Assembly: GCA_037576215.1 (NCBI GenBank)
Contig: JBANDB010000008.1
Location: 1,860,001-1,924,000, forward strand
DNA: 64,000 nucleotides
From: Armillaria gallica
Taxonomy: Eukaryota > Basidiomycota > Agaricomycetes > Agaricales > Physalacriaceae
Direction of reading: 5' to 3'
The translations under genes and the position numbers were made by a program. Under the pieces are notes generated by a model, which was given only the letters and a program-made list of their open reading frames with translations, was not told the origin of the DNA and ran no database searches. Of this stretch, positions 50,799-62,054 are shown in pieces (positions within the stretch are counted from its first letter, which is position 1; each line of letters opens with the position of its first letter).

Positions 50799-51860
50799 AT
50801 GTCGCTGCTCAGGATCCTAATCTTCCCGCTAACTATCGTACTCGTCAGCGGATTCGCAATGTCCACCGTCTCCAGTGACCTTGCAGACCTCACCTTTTCC
50901 TGTGCCAAGACTAATGGCGGGCACTTCCACTTTTTTGGCCCTATGCTCGGGCAATTTCTATGCGTGATCGTCACCTTCTTCAAACTCATCCTTTCCGACC
51001 CTGAAGGATTCCTGTTCCTGGCCGTCTTTCTGACATTTGTAGCCGGGCTTGTTACTATTGTCTGCCTTGAGAGCGTTCGGGTGGGAAATCAGGCCCATCG
51101 TGTTATCAAATACCCCACACCAGCCTTGATGATGGTAAACATCGTCGGTGGGCTGGTCGTTTTCCCGCTTGTGGTGTGTCCAGCCTTTTTGCTCAAATCT
51201 CAGAATGAGCAGAGTTTGGAACTCTTGGTACCGACAGTCACGGCTGAGGGCGCGTCAGTGATTTCGGAGACAACCCCCCTTATAAGGGCTCTGCATCTTA
51301 CTGACCGATGTATTCTCTTCGCTGCAGAAACGTACTCTATCCCCTTATCCGTCTTTCTGGGATTCATTGTACCCTCGATCACATTGTTTCTTCATCCCGA
51401 TAATGAGGTGCTGATAGCACTCTGGCAACTTTTCCCTGTCTACGTCACCATTCTCCGATACATTTTATGAGCCATCTTATTGCGCACGGTACCGCACTTA
51501 TGCGTGAATAATATTCACGTTGAGGGCGACAATATAGGATTGCTTTACGTCTACGGTGCCCCTTCCGTGGTCTCCCTTCTCATTCACCTCCTTTACGTCT
51601 GGCACGCCCTTCACGCCCTTGCGCCATCGTCTGGACCTAATCCTCAAGTCCACGCTGTCTTGCATGTCCTAGTGGTAGACTTTTGGGCTATCGCTCTTAC
51701 GATGATTTACTGGCTGTGGTTTGAAGGGGGGATTAAACCAGCCACAACTGCTCTCTCAGCAAGCTTGATTGCGGGACCTGGCGCAGGTATATGTGCGGGT
51801 TGGATCATGCGTGAAAAACGGAAGGTTCAGCTGTTGAAGAATGTGTCTAGGGCACGATGA
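50799..51860 (+). CDS. Uncharacterised polytopic membrane protein with an in-frame stop
   Basis: The frame runs from MSLLRILIFPLTIV at 50799 through about seven hydrophobic segments (for example GFLFLAVFLTFVAGLVTIVCL, MMVNIVGGLVVFPLVV, PLSVFLGFIVPSITLFL, then SLLIHLLYVWHAL) to 51860. A single TGA at 51468-51470 interrupts it in the same frame, and the sequence after it continues the same style (AILLRTVPHL; LIAGPGAGICAGWIM). No convincing intron removes the stop, although a weak GT around 51440 with an AG near 51537 could. It may be a recent pseudogene. Family unknown, though similar proteins appear in mushroom genomes. Confidence 0.5.
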
Positions 51861-52542
51861 GTCCAGAACAATACTGGGCAGGTGGCTACGGAGCAGTGTT
51901 GTACGGTCGCCCGACCTTCCGGTCCTTGGGCAGGCCGGGTCGCGGTGGCGTGGGGAAAGTCGCGGTCGTTTACGACATACTGTTACTTAACCACCACCAT
52001 CGATTTACTGTTTCTCCCCTATTCATCTCCCTCTCACACTTATACTCGCAATACGTACACGATACTTGGCTGGCACCTTTTGTTGATCACTGGAAGGGTG
52101 CATTTTCGGCTGGCGCAACATTTTACTCCCCCTTTTCGCTCTTGCTGAAAAGGTCTCAGAATGTTCGTTCGCTGCCCTGCACCTGGATCACACTTTGCCC
52201 CCACGTATTCGCTCTTGTTGCATTAATACACCATACAACGACTGCTGTCAGTTGTGGTTCAGTTGCGGACCCTCCGTTGCTCGTGCTCTGTCAAACTGGC
52301 ACCGGGTGTCTGTGACATTTGAACGTGCTATCCAGCTTCGCTGCCCTGCAGTGATTCTAGTTTGCGAGCTACATGTGTCATCGGCGCCTTGGATTTCCTG
52401 CATTGCGCCTTGACACTGCATTTCCACTGAACCTCAGGCTCTGTCCTGCACTGAGGAGACGTTGTCTCACATGGATTTTTTGTTAGTTTCAGTTGCGTCG
52501 GTATCATGACGCTGGCATGATGTCATTCATTGAGGTAGTACC
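51861..52542. other. Intergenic
   Basis: Open frames here are featureless. No RNA gene or repeat was recognised. Confidence 0.4.
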
Positions 52543-53217
52543 TTATGTATATCGTAGTGGTGCACGCACCGGGTCCCCGATTCTTCCCAGACATAAGGGC
52601 ACGTGATTGTAATGCCTCTTTGCGAACCACGATTTCCTCGAGTGGTGTAACTGTGCTAACGTGCACTTAAGCAGTTCCGCAGAGAGCGTCCTAGATCTTA
52701 ACCGAAACGTCTCTCCATCCAGTTCAGGATCGAGAGTCCTGACTCTGAAGTAAGCCATTCCCTCTACCAGGAACACTCGCATAAGATGCATGTGCCGGCC
52801 TGATGACCTTCGGAAAAATCTTTTCTCCGTACGTAGCTCGAGAAATCTTAAAGCACATCCACCGCTGCTATTGACGTCAGGACGTTCTGTAACTCCTTGC
52901 CTGTTACACAGTTGCTCGAGCTCCAGATCTGTCACCCAAATAAGCTTCCGTGCCAATTCACTAAAGGAAACTGTCAAAGCTTCTACGGCTTCGTTACACT
53001 TTTTCAATTTCTGCCAGCCTCCAAGCACTCTCTTGATTTCCCTAACCGTGATTCCTTCCATTGAGTCACCGAGTTCCTCTTTGGTACGATATAACCAAGA
53101 AGGGTTAGCGCGCAGCACAAGATAACTCAACCGGTAGTACGTTCGAGGATGAAAGTTCTCATGAGTGACATCTTCACTACTGATGAACACCCTTATATCA
53201 TAAGACACGTCCTCCAC
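52543..53217 (-). CDS. Hypothetical protein, 224 residues
   Basis: A single uninterrupted frame starting MEDVSYDIRVFISSEDVTHENFHPRTYY. It is a mixed alpha/beta soluble protein with no recognised domain, no signal peptide and no membrane segment. It has a plausible composition (charged helices such as ITVREIKRVLGGWQKL and FSELARKLIWVTDLELEQL), which supports translation, but I cannot assign a family. It lies in the gene-poor interval between the displaced NSP1 fragments. Confidence 0.4.
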   Translation of the reverse strand: MEDVSYDIRVFISSEDVTHENFHPRTYYRLSYLVLRANPSWLYRTKEELGDSMEGITVREIKRVLGGWQKLKKCNEAVEALTVSFSELARKLIWVTDLELEQLCNRQGVTERPDVNSSGGCALRFLELRTEKRFFRRSSGRHMHLMRVFLVEGMAYFRVRTLDPELDGETFRLRSRTLSAELLKCTLAQLHHSRKSWFAKRHYNHVPLCLGRIGDPVRAPLRYT

Positions 53218-53307
53218 GAGAAATTGACCATCGCACTAGTTAACTTTCACATCTGGCCATCCACTTTCGGCACCAAAGCTATCATGAGGCCACTGACATA
53301 CCCATTC

Positions 53308-53400
53308 AGACGTCGCAAAAACATCCTTTGTATTTTCCCAATCTTTGATGAAGATAGGGAAAATACAAAGGATCATAATATATCAGATACTGCGACGTCG
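53308..53400. repeat. Long inverted repeat (palindrome)
   Basis: A perfect 17-base arm ATCCTTTGTATTTTCCC at 53323-53339 pairs with its reverse complement at 53357-53373. Outer arms GACGTCGCA (53310-53318) and TGCGACGTC (53391-53399) also pair. The loop between the inner arms is itself partly palindromic. Total span about 93 bases. No flanking target duplication was noticed. Confidence 0.85.
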
Positions 53401-53600
53401 AATGGTCCCCACCACCCGAAGGCTCCAGTTCCTCATCAAGCACATGAACACGTCGGCAAGGACGTTTTGGAAGAGGAAAATTCATGCCAAACAAGTACGC
53501 CAAGTGTCAACAATGAGATCAACGGCTCCCAAGGAGCAGAAACAGCACGCAGGGCGTAGTCGCCAAGTGACAACCCCTCAGTGAACCACAGGAGAAGTCA

Positions 53601-53642
53601 AACAGGCCCTAAGCAGCAATCTGAAGAGAACACGGGCCTGTT
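53601..53642. repeat. Stem-loop followed by T run
   Basis: AACAGGCCC (53601-53609) pairs with GGGCCTGTT (53634-53642), followed by a T run and an A/T-rich stretch. It resembles an intrinsic terminator in form, but such signals are not standard in fungal nuclear genes, so no function is claimed. Confidence 0.6.
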
Positions 53643-54544
53643 TTTTGAGAAATTTTTTCAGAATACCAGCGCCGACACAGTTGGGTTGGTCTTATAATTA
53701 AAAAGTCAGCTCCCCACTACGTTGCACTACACCAGCACGTACCAGGATATGCTGGATAAGTACGGAGACTCGCAGTAATGGGCCAAGAGCACGAAGAGTC
53801 GTAGACAGGCAGGCAAATTTATAATCTTCAACGCCCGTGCAAGAAATATTCGCCCGCGCGAGTTCGAGAGAGAATGCAACTGAGACAACAAGACCAATAT
53901 CCCAAATATATAGACACCGGAGTGCGACGGAATCAGCTGCCCTTGTCTTACTAACACACTAAGACATGTAGCTCCGGCCTATCTTATCAGTTACCTTAAA
54001 AAGCAGGGAATTCCTTTTTTCGTCGACGCAGCTGACACTAAATAAGTACAATTTAACTCCTAGGTGCACGAGTTGGCAGGAGGATGGTCGTTATCGTTCC
54101 TAGTAGACCCTCTGTCGTTTCCTCCTTATCTCGGAAAGAATCGGGGATGGGTCACGTTGACCTTGCACCGCCGAGATCCTTTTTCGGAGACGTACATCTT
54201 GAAATGCAAGATTGCTCTGAGCACTTCGCTTGCCTAAATGTGTGCATCGCATTCTCGGTATATTTGTGATGGTCCCTGGTTATGTACCTCCCGCTTCGAG
54301 GGAACATTGTACAGACATTAACCTCTTTGAATGTCTATTTACACATACTTCTTTCTATACATCCTAGTCCCTTCGTATGGATCCAAACCCGTGAGACGCT
54401 TCATAGTTTCCGCCACTATGATGTCAGTCACAGCGGCAGGGGTCCTACGCGGTCTGCGATGCTACTATTAAGTATTTTGACGGCTTGGTAGCAACGGCGC
54501 AGAAAACATTGGCTGTTTCCTTTCTAGGGACCGCTTGCCAGTGC

Positions 54545-54563
54545 GACTACTACTACTACTACT
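54545..54563. repeat. CTA trinucleotide microsatellite
   Basis: About six tandem CTA units in non-coding sequence. Confidence 0.8.
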
Positions 54564-54758
54564 AACCGTGACAATGACGACTTCGCAACAGTCGTGACTT
54601 GGGCAGCGTGACTTTGGCAACTGTCGCGCGACCCGCACAACACTGCCACGACATGTAGCGACATCCCTGTACTTATAGTATATAAGTACTACGAGATTAC
54701 CGCTATGCACATCTCACTCCAAGAGCATTTGCTGAACGAAAACGCGCTTTTTTCCCGT

Positions 54759-54895
54759 ACTGCCGGGGGGAGGATTGTTTGGATCCACGTTAAAGCGAGC
54801 AGGAGACGCGTCCGCTGCACCAAAACCAAGCGCCTTTGGAGACGGTTTCTCAAAGCATGTCGCCACTCTTGCTTCAACTCCTGCTGCCTCTGGTG
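54759..54895 (+). pseudogene. NSP1 fragment B, inverted relative to NSP1
   Basis: Sense-strand match to the NSP1 exon at 38548-38410 (segments DASAAPKPSAFG and ASTPAASGE). It starts 14 bases from where fragment A (50648-50723) ends in NSP1 coordinates, and lies in the opposite orientation. It has accumulated substitutions and is flanked by unrelated DNA. Confidence 0.8.
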
Positions 54896-55671
54896 AAAGC
54901 TTCGCTGAAATCAGACAAAAACCTTCTAGCAAATGGATCTATGTCGACCTTCATTCTAGCGTACAATATGCTAAACACCGTACTGACGGCCTATAGCATG
55001 CACCTGTCAACAATGTCGCTGCTTGTCCACTGTCTTCATACATTATGGCTCTCTTCAAGTTGCGCTCCACGGTACACTTGGGTGTCAAACGTTAACGTTA
55101 ATAAACGATAGAAGATTCAAATTTTGATACACCAATCACAAACTTTGAATAGCGCGTTTATATAATGATAACTCCCTGCTAGTGAAATGTAGTGACATGG
55201 AAGCAAATCAGTAGTTGTATGGCACACTACTTCTTTGTAGTTCTCGTCTAGACCAGAAACACGGTCCCTCTATTCGATGAGCAAGCGTCGATTGTATAGA
55301 GGGACGCGCTTTCAGGCCTTCAGGTCTAGTTCTCGCCATAATAGACGCGTTTTCTGGTATCGGAGCGTATTTTCAGCCGGCATCGCGCCTTCCGCCGGCT
55401 CTGATCGGAAGTATATCGACGCCTTTAAGTTAACCTTCCCAACCACTTCCATCGACGTAAATTGGGTGCTCTCAGGCGCGCTGGAGTCGATATCTCTCCG
55501 ATACACCTTGGGAAAAGATAGCGGCAGTGACACGCTGCGCTGCGAAATGCCGACGGGAAAAACTTATCTTTGGCTTATCGGCGTGTGCTTATGAATCAAC
55601 GCTTCATCAGCCTTTTATAAGCGGTTGTAGGGGATGTAACAAATCTCCTCCCACCCAACGACGCGCACGAT

Positions 55672-58033
55672 ATGTATTCCGAGAAAGTCCCAGACGCCAT
55701 CGACCTTTCCCACCACCTCTCAGAGGTCTCCAAGGCCCGGGCCATCTCTCCCTTGAAGGGCCTGCAGAAGTACATGACCAAGCCGGGGTTGATAACGATG
55801 GCTGGAGGTGTGTTGGTCGCTGGTATCCTTATTATTCAACAGCTCACTCTCTATAATATACAGGCACTCCTAGCCCCGAGTACTTTCCGTTCTCTTCGGT
55901 TTCTGGGGAGACTTTGGTTCCCGAATCGTTCCCCCTTACAACACAGTCATCGTCCTCGTTTTCGTGGTTCTGGAAACTTTTCGGCACCGGGGCAGGAAAG
56001 AAGGAGAAGACGACGACCTTCACCATCAATAAATGGCCTGCTCACACTGGCGACCTCAACTTGGCCACCGCGCTGCAGTACAGTTCGCACCCTTCGCGTT
56101 TGACTCGGTCATATCTCGTGCTTATGGTGTCATAGGTCCTGCCACAGGTCTCGCTGCACTTCAAAAGATTATACAGGAGTTTAGCGAGAAGGTCTACCAA
56201 CCTGGTTACAAGAACTTCACGACCTTGGTATGAACATTCGCGTCTACTACGCCAATTTTGGCAGTTGACTTCCCCTGTAGATCGATGCCGGTAACACTGA
56301 CGGATGGGGCAGGGCTGCTCTAACTCTCCTGAATCAGGGCGATGGCGTTCTCTGTTCGGAATGGACCTATCCTAGTGCCTTGGCAGTGAGTTTCGGCACC
56401 GCGCATTTCTAGCGTGCCCTAATTCTGGCGCCATTGTAGGGCATCAGACCATGGGGTGTTAAGACCGTCCCAATTGCTATGGATGGACAGGGAATGCGCA
56501 GCGACTCCCTTCGCGAGACGCTCGCGTCATGGAATGAAGCCGAACGGGGATTCAAGAGGTGTGTTTTTTATACTGCTACCAGCGCGTCTGATGCGCTAAC
56601 GACGTATTCAGACCTCATGTGATGTATATCATCCCTGTGGGGCAGAACCCCACAGGCGCTGTGAGTCATCCAAATATTCCTACGAGAATGGCGTGCTTAC
56701 GCGTCGTTATAGACTATGGAAGCGCAACGGAAGAAGGAAATTTATGGCATATGTGTTGAATTCGGTATGTTTTCCATAACCATTATGGTACAAGATGGTT
56801 CTAAATTCGTCAGATGTCATCATCGTCGAGGACGATCCATATTATTTCCTCCAGCAGACTCCCTATGTACCCAAGGATCAGCGCACAGACGAAGATGCAT
56901 TCTCTTCGACCTCGACGGAAGAGAAGTTTATCGCTCAACTTGCACCGAGTTTCTTGAAGTACGTTTCACTAACTCTACGGAAATATCCATATCTTATCTC
57001 TGTTTTCAAGATTTGATTACCAAGGTCGAGTCATTCGTCTTGATACCTTTTCCAAGGTAAGGTCCGAAATCCCGGTTCTATCTTCTAAGCTAAATGTTCC
57101 CTAGACCGTTGCGCCAGGATGTCGGCTTGGTTGGTACACCTGCAATCCCCAGTTCGCCGAACGCTTGGAGAGGGCCGGCGAGACGAGCACGGCAGCTCCG
57201 TGTGGTTTCTCCCAGGTACTTGCACAGTCTTTGCCATCCATCTAAGTTCTGTCTGAACAATATCTGAGGTCATGGTCGCTTCGCTCCTTCTTAACTGGCA
57301 CTATGAAGGATACATCCGTTGGCTGCGAGGTTTGTTGCTCTCTGCAATGCATTGACCAACATGGTTCACAATCTCCATCTGTCATAGGACTTCGGCTCCA
57401 GTACGAACAACGACGAGACGCCTTCATCGATGCCTTGGCAGATGCTTTCCAACTAGACATGGGCATTGAGATCAACGGCCATCGCAAGGGCTCCCTCGTT
57501 TATCACGCTTCTTTGAAGCCGGAACGTCGATTCAGTGAGAAATCGAGCATGAGGTATTCGAAGCCTCTATTTTCGTTTGTGCCACCTTCGTCAGGGATGT
57601 TCGTCTGGGTATGCACGTCTACGTTTCACTCCACACCGGTATTAATCAGGCTGCGTGTAGTTGAAACTTAACCTCGAGGAACATCCGTCATACACGGCGG
57701 TCGGCTACAAGGCGTTGGAGTTCAAGCTCTGGACTGCGTTGGCGGAGCATGGCATCTTGTTCGGTTTCGGTGAGCTTGTTTCATAAAAAGCACTCGGTCG
57801 ACCACTGAAGGACGTGCCAAGGATCCATGTTTTCTGCCTCTGCAGTCACGGACGAGACGGAAGGAGATGGGCATTTCCGTATTAGCTTTAGTTCGACTGC
57901 GGTAAGAGCCTGTTTTGATTGATCCCTTCTCCGTTGTGAAAGCCTGACATGCTTACCCTTTCAGCATGACGACATGAAGAAGGCCGCGTCAACGTTCGCC
58001 CTCGTCTTGAGGGAATTTATGAAAGATCAGTAG
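55672..58033 (+). CDS. ARO8-type aromatic/alpha-aminoadipate aminotransferase
   Basis: A fold type I PLP-dependent aminotransferase. ARO8 homologues transaminate aromatic amino acids and 2-aminoadipate. Start MYSEKVPDAIDLSHHLSE. Traced exons carry SPLKGLQKYMTKPGLITMAGG, LATALQY then ATGLAALQKIIQEFSEKVY, AGNTDGWGRAALTLLNQGD, MYIIPVGQNPTGA, IIVEDDPYYFLQ, and the PLP lysine in RLDTFSK before TVAPGCRLGWYT. The end is HFRISFSST then FMKDQ with stop at 58031-58033. About ten introns; all boundaries followed GT-AG and no lesion was seen. Whether it prefers aromatic amino acids or 2-aminoadipate cannot be decided here. Confidence 0.85.
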
Positions 58034-58355
58034 ATTGTACTAATTCGACCAAGTTTTTGGTCCTTTCACAGTTATCTCAACGATGTAGTATATGGATTTA
58101 CTTGTTCAAAATCATGCCCTTTGTCCCTACGAGGAAACTCTTTTCCCCTTCACACAAGCCTAGCATTGTTTGTTACATAAAAGGCCCGACCGAACGTCCT
58201 TCCCATTCCAAATGGAGAATATCAACGGATGGAAACCTTCGAAAGTTTTCGACCTGTTTCCGTGCACATCCGCCTCGCCTCACCGTACCGCACGTAGATA
58301 AAGCGCCCTGACATGTGTTCGATTTCGAAACCTTACACTCCCCATCGATTATATC
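58034..58355. other. Intergenic between ARO8-type gene and 14-3-3
   Basis: About 320 bases. No separate feature was seen. Confidence 0.4.
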
Positions 58356-59367
58356 ATGAGTCCGGTATACCTCCCTCTTGACGTGCAAAATTTTGAACAT
58401 TTTCATTCTTACGCTCTAGGTCGCTGTCCGTGCGCGAAAACAGTCGCCGTCCAAGGCTCAAGCACAAACTCAGGATAAACGGACGCAGTATCTGTTCATC
58501 GCCGAACTAGCTGGAGAGGCGGAGCGGTATGATGGTGCGTTGCCTGTGTCCTTATCGTCGGGGCTGCGGAGCCAATCATCGTCCTCGCAGATGTAACCGC
58601 CCAGATCAAACTCATCGTGCAGCACTTTGGCCCCCAACTGACACTCGATGAGCGCAACCTCCTGTCTGTCGCGTACAAGAACATCACCAACAATCTGAGG
58701 AACAGTTGGCGCATCGTTGATACGCTGGAGAAGATGGAGGCGACCCGGAAGGGAGGGAAGGCGCCGCTCATACGAATGCAACGAGGGAGGATCGAGGCAG
58801 AGCTGGAGCGTGTGTGTAGGGATATAGTTGGACTCTTGGAGGGAAAGCTGGTCCGGGGGGCCAAGGCAGGAGAAGAAAGGGTGTTTTACCTGAAGATGTG
58901 AGTGTGCTAAATCTTCCTTGCATTTTCCGATGTATTTGATGCTTGTATATAGGAAGGGCGATTATTACCGCTACTTGGCAGAGTTCGCAGGACAGAAAGA
59001 GGCGAGGAACAAATACGCTGAAGAATCATTGACAGCGTACAAGCTGGCCTACATGCATGCGCTCTCTGTACTGGAGCCTACGCATCCAACGCGGCTCGGA
59101 CTGGCCTTGAACTTTTCTGTCTTTTACCACGGTGCGTACATCTCTTATCGATGATCTTTATATATTGCTCAACTACTTCCAGATGTCAAACAAAGTCCAG
59201 AACGGGCTTGTCATCTCGCCAAGAGCGCTTTGGACGATGCTGTGTCGTCGTTCAGTGAAGATACAACGATGAGCGTGACTATGCGGGATTCACTCATGAT
59301 CCTCCAGCTGTTGAGGGATGATCTGGTGCTGTGGTCGGCGGAGATGATGAATGCGCCCGGACCGTAG
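58356..59367 (+). CDS. Divergent 14-3-3 protein
   Basis: 14-3-3 proteins are dimeric phosphopeptide-binding adaptors. A nine-base first exon (ATG AGT CCG) at 58356 is joined to [14 protein letters not shown] by an intron, giving a start in frame; no other start fits. Core motifs are [56 protein letters not shown] and the C-terminal [12 protein letters not shown]. The groove residues equivalent to Lys49, Arg56, Arg127 and Tyr128 are kept, although the position before Arg56 is Leu. An extra insertion ([17 protein letters not shown]) follows helix 3. It is likely a second, diverged paralogue rather than the canonical housekeeping form. Confidence 0.85.
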
Positions 59368-60455
59368 GCTGCTTTGCTTCATCACGTTCTTGGTTAGTCA
59401 CTTTGCATGTATTGCTTCCACTTTGTTGCATCTGCTGTTCGAAATGTATTGCACTGTATCTCTTTGAATCTTCCCCGCAAGGGCACTGACTCGTCTTTTA
59501 CCCGTCTCCTTGGGGTTCAAGTTGAAGCTATTACACTTTGATCATTCGAAAGTGCCGGAGAAAGGTTCCGGTACAAGTACCGACGGAAGTAATTCCAACC
59601 TGTGTTCATTCACAATTAAGTTAGACCTAAGTTAGACCAGGGGCAAGTCCTGTGTTCGCCCTTCGAACTAGGTGTTGACGGTCTGGAATGCGTAGAAAAC
59701 ATATGATCGGGCGATCTTGATTTAAAGTACAGCGCTACGAATCTCTCGAAGAATAACGGAGTTCTAGCGCCGGGGTGGAAAGCACAGGCCCACGCCACAT
59801 CTGTCCTGCCTTCTAATCAATAAAAGTACGTTGACACTGAGAATCAGATTTTAGGTTTCACTGTGACAGGAATCATGGGTAAATTCTCGTCTTCAAATCG
59901 GTTTGAATAAAGGATGAACAAGTTGTTAACTGTTCTATCAATCAGGCAATTTCAACGGGATGCGTCCCTCGAATCATCAGCGGGAGATGAGCGGTTGATG
60001 GTGGATAGTTGAGTGACGAAAAGGGCAAAAAAGCGAAGGACCTGTTTCGATCAAAATTCTGAATGGTCTAATCTCTCTTCACATACAACCATCATCGTCA
60101 CGACCTGGCTTCGGCCTCTCAGGCGCTCTCTCCTCAGCGACGGCGTTAATGATTCTTGGGCTATGTATTTGTCTCAAAGAGGGAATATCAGACGTGGTTA
60201 AGGTCTACAGGTAGATACGTACCCCTTTGTCTTTTTTTATCTTTACCTCCATAACTTAGATCAGGGCGCGTTAAATTCGAGAAGGATGTGTGCCTATACA
60301 CGGTCGATCAGTGAAACATTGGGGGTCTGATTTAGGAGAGACGGGACCCCTCCTTCAACTGCGTCACAGTCATGAAGCCTCCTTGTATGTTTTTTCTTCA
60401 GACCTTTGAGTAGCCCCCATTCGACTGAAGAAATTTGACAGGTCCAGATACTGAA
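59368..60455. other. Intergenic
   Basis: About 1.1 kb with no supported gene or RNA. Two copies of TTAGACC near 59622-59638 are a trivial short repeat. Confidence 0.4.
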
Positions 60456-62054
60456 ATGTTCTACGACTGTGGGGACTCGGAACAACCATCTCATTCTCAT
60501 GTTTCACTTCCAAGTTGGCGCAGGCGGTGTACAGATAACATTTCGTTGAAATCGGGGGGAGACGTTGAGCTCGAGGAGCTTATCCACGCTCTACAGAAGT
60601 CCTTGCAACAGAATTACGACGACATCCGCTTTCACCGTGATGCCCTGGAGCGTCTTGAACAGCGACGCCAACATCTCCAAACTCTCCTGGACCAAAGCAG
60701 CGCATTCCTATCACCAATCAGAGCCATGCCAACCGAGATTCTTTCCCTGATTTTCGACTACCTGTGCTCCAACATCGGTTTCAGTGACAGAGCGCGACCC
60801 ATAGTTCTTGCATCAGTGTGTTACAGGTGGCGCAGCATTGCTGTTTCCTATCCTAGTATTTGGACTTGCATCAATATTTCAAGACATTCTCCCCATACGG
60901 ATGGGCGCTCTCAAAATTTTGTACAGCTCTATCTTGATCGTTCGCAGGACATGCCTATCCGGATACATGCCAGTGACTTTCCGTTCGGGTCACCCGATAG
61001 CACCTTACTCTCTATACTTGCGGCGCATGCGCATCGATGGTCCAGAGCGACGTTGTCCCTCACTCCTGATGGGTACAACACGCTCTTCCGTGCTCTCGAG
61101 GGAAAGTCTTTGACTCTTCTTCGGAAATTCTGCCTATACGGGCCCAGTCTTGACGGCGTCCCTGAAGCCTTTCCATGCGACGTCTTAATGACAGCGTGCA
61201 ATTTGGACAGTCTCACGTTCCAGAAGGCCACAAAATATCCCGAGAACCTTGGCCTTCCCCTTGAAAGAATCAGAATGCTCAGCTTGATCGACCATGATGA
61301 TCCTGCTGACATTCTTCGGTGCATCGCTCAAACTGTAAACCTCAGACACATACGAATCACTGCTACAAGCGATTGTCAACTTGAAAGCCAAGGGCTGCTT
61401 CCAGAAGCTGTAGTTGCTGCTGAAGCGCTACAGCTTTCCCTTAGGATGGGAAATTTTAATGGGAACCTTTTTGAAAAGGTGTTGTCGATCCTCTCGACCC
61501 CCGCGCTGCTGCACTTGAAGGTGGCACTTCCGCTAACGGAAGAGTGTCCTATAAGATGTAGTCCAAAACTGGACGGAATTTTCCGCCTAAAACCTATTTC
61601 GGAATTCATCGTCCGGTCTGGGTGTCGACTCAGGTCCCTTCGTGTTGAAAACGTCAATGTCCACGAAGACGACCTCATAGAGGTACTCGAGAACGTCCCT
61701 ACCATCACCACCCTTATTCTTTATGAACTTCACCCAGGCGTAAACATTCCAACTCCCAGAATCTTGACTCCTCGAAGGTGGATAACCGACAAGCTTCTGC
61801 GGAGTTTGACGATCACGCCCAATGTCCCTGTTATCCTTCCCCGTCTCAAACACCTCGACATTCTTCTGTCGTGCAGGATCAGCGAAATTGACGAGGACCT
61901 GCTTCTCAGAATGGCGGCCTCTCGAACGAACCCTGATCTTCCGAAAGAGGGGCGTTTGAAGAAGCTATATTTTGCTTCGAAGAAAGGTGTGAAGAGCTAT
62001 CCGTGGCTTAGTGGCAGGAGGATACGGCTTCATAAGCTTCAGAGGTATTCGTGA
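60456..62054 (+). CDS. F-box-like protein with C-terminal repeat-like region
   Basis: A single exon of about 532 residues. Start MFYDCGDSEQPSHSHVS at 60456; the upstream in-frame codons lack an ATG. An N-terminal coiled coil (LEELIHALQKSLQQNYDDIRFHRDALERLEQRRQHLQ) precedes an F-box-like motif (MPTEILSLIFDYL; VCYRWRSIAVSYPSIW) in the style of the large mushroom F-box family. The remainder is a Leu-rich repeat-like region (LDSLTFQKA, LKHLDILLSC). It probably recruits substrates to an SCF ubiquitin ligase. Targets unknown. Confidence 0.75.
   Translation: MFYDCGDSEQPSHSHVSLPSWRRRCTDNISLKSGGDVELEELIHALQKSLQQNYDDIRFHRDALERLEQRRQHLQTLLDQSSAFLSPIRAMPTEILSLIFDYLCSNIGFSDRARPIVLASVCYRWRSIAVSYPSIWTCINISRHSPHTDGRSQNFVQLYLDRSQDMPIRIHASDFPFGSPDSTLLSILAAHAHRWSRATLSLTPDGYNTLFRALEGKSLTLLRKFCLYGPSLDGVPEAFPCDVLMTACNLDSLTFQKATKYPENLGLPLERIRMLSLIDHDDPADILRCIAQTVNLRHIRITATSDCQLESQGLLPEAVVAAEALQLSLRMGNFNGNLFEKVLSILSTPALLHLKVALPLTEECPIRCSPKLDGIFRLKPISEFIVRSGCRLRSLRVENVNVHEDDLIEVLENVPTITTLILYELHPGVNIPTPRILTPRRWITDKLLRSLTITPNVPVILPRLKHLDILLSCRISEIDEDLLLRMAASRTNPDLPKEGRLKKLYFASKKGVKSYPWLSGRRIRLHKLQRYS

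Larger units (their letters stand above)
53218..55671. other. Gene-poor interval with palindromes and fragments
   Basis: No intact gene was supported. It contains a long imperfect palindrome (53308-53400), a stem-loop (53601-53642), CTA triplet repeats (about 54545-54563) and NSP1 fragment B (54759-54895). A 105-codon frame at 55277-55594 has no recognised feature. Confidence 0.5.

Noticed and set aside
53601..53660. Bacterial-type terminator and horizontal transfer signal
   Set aside because: A GC stem plus T run occurs by chance; nothing bacterial surrounds it and fungal genes do not use such terminators.
55277..55594. 105-codon plus-strand frame starting MSKRRLYRGT
   Set aside because: No family match by eye and located in decayed, rearranged DNA.
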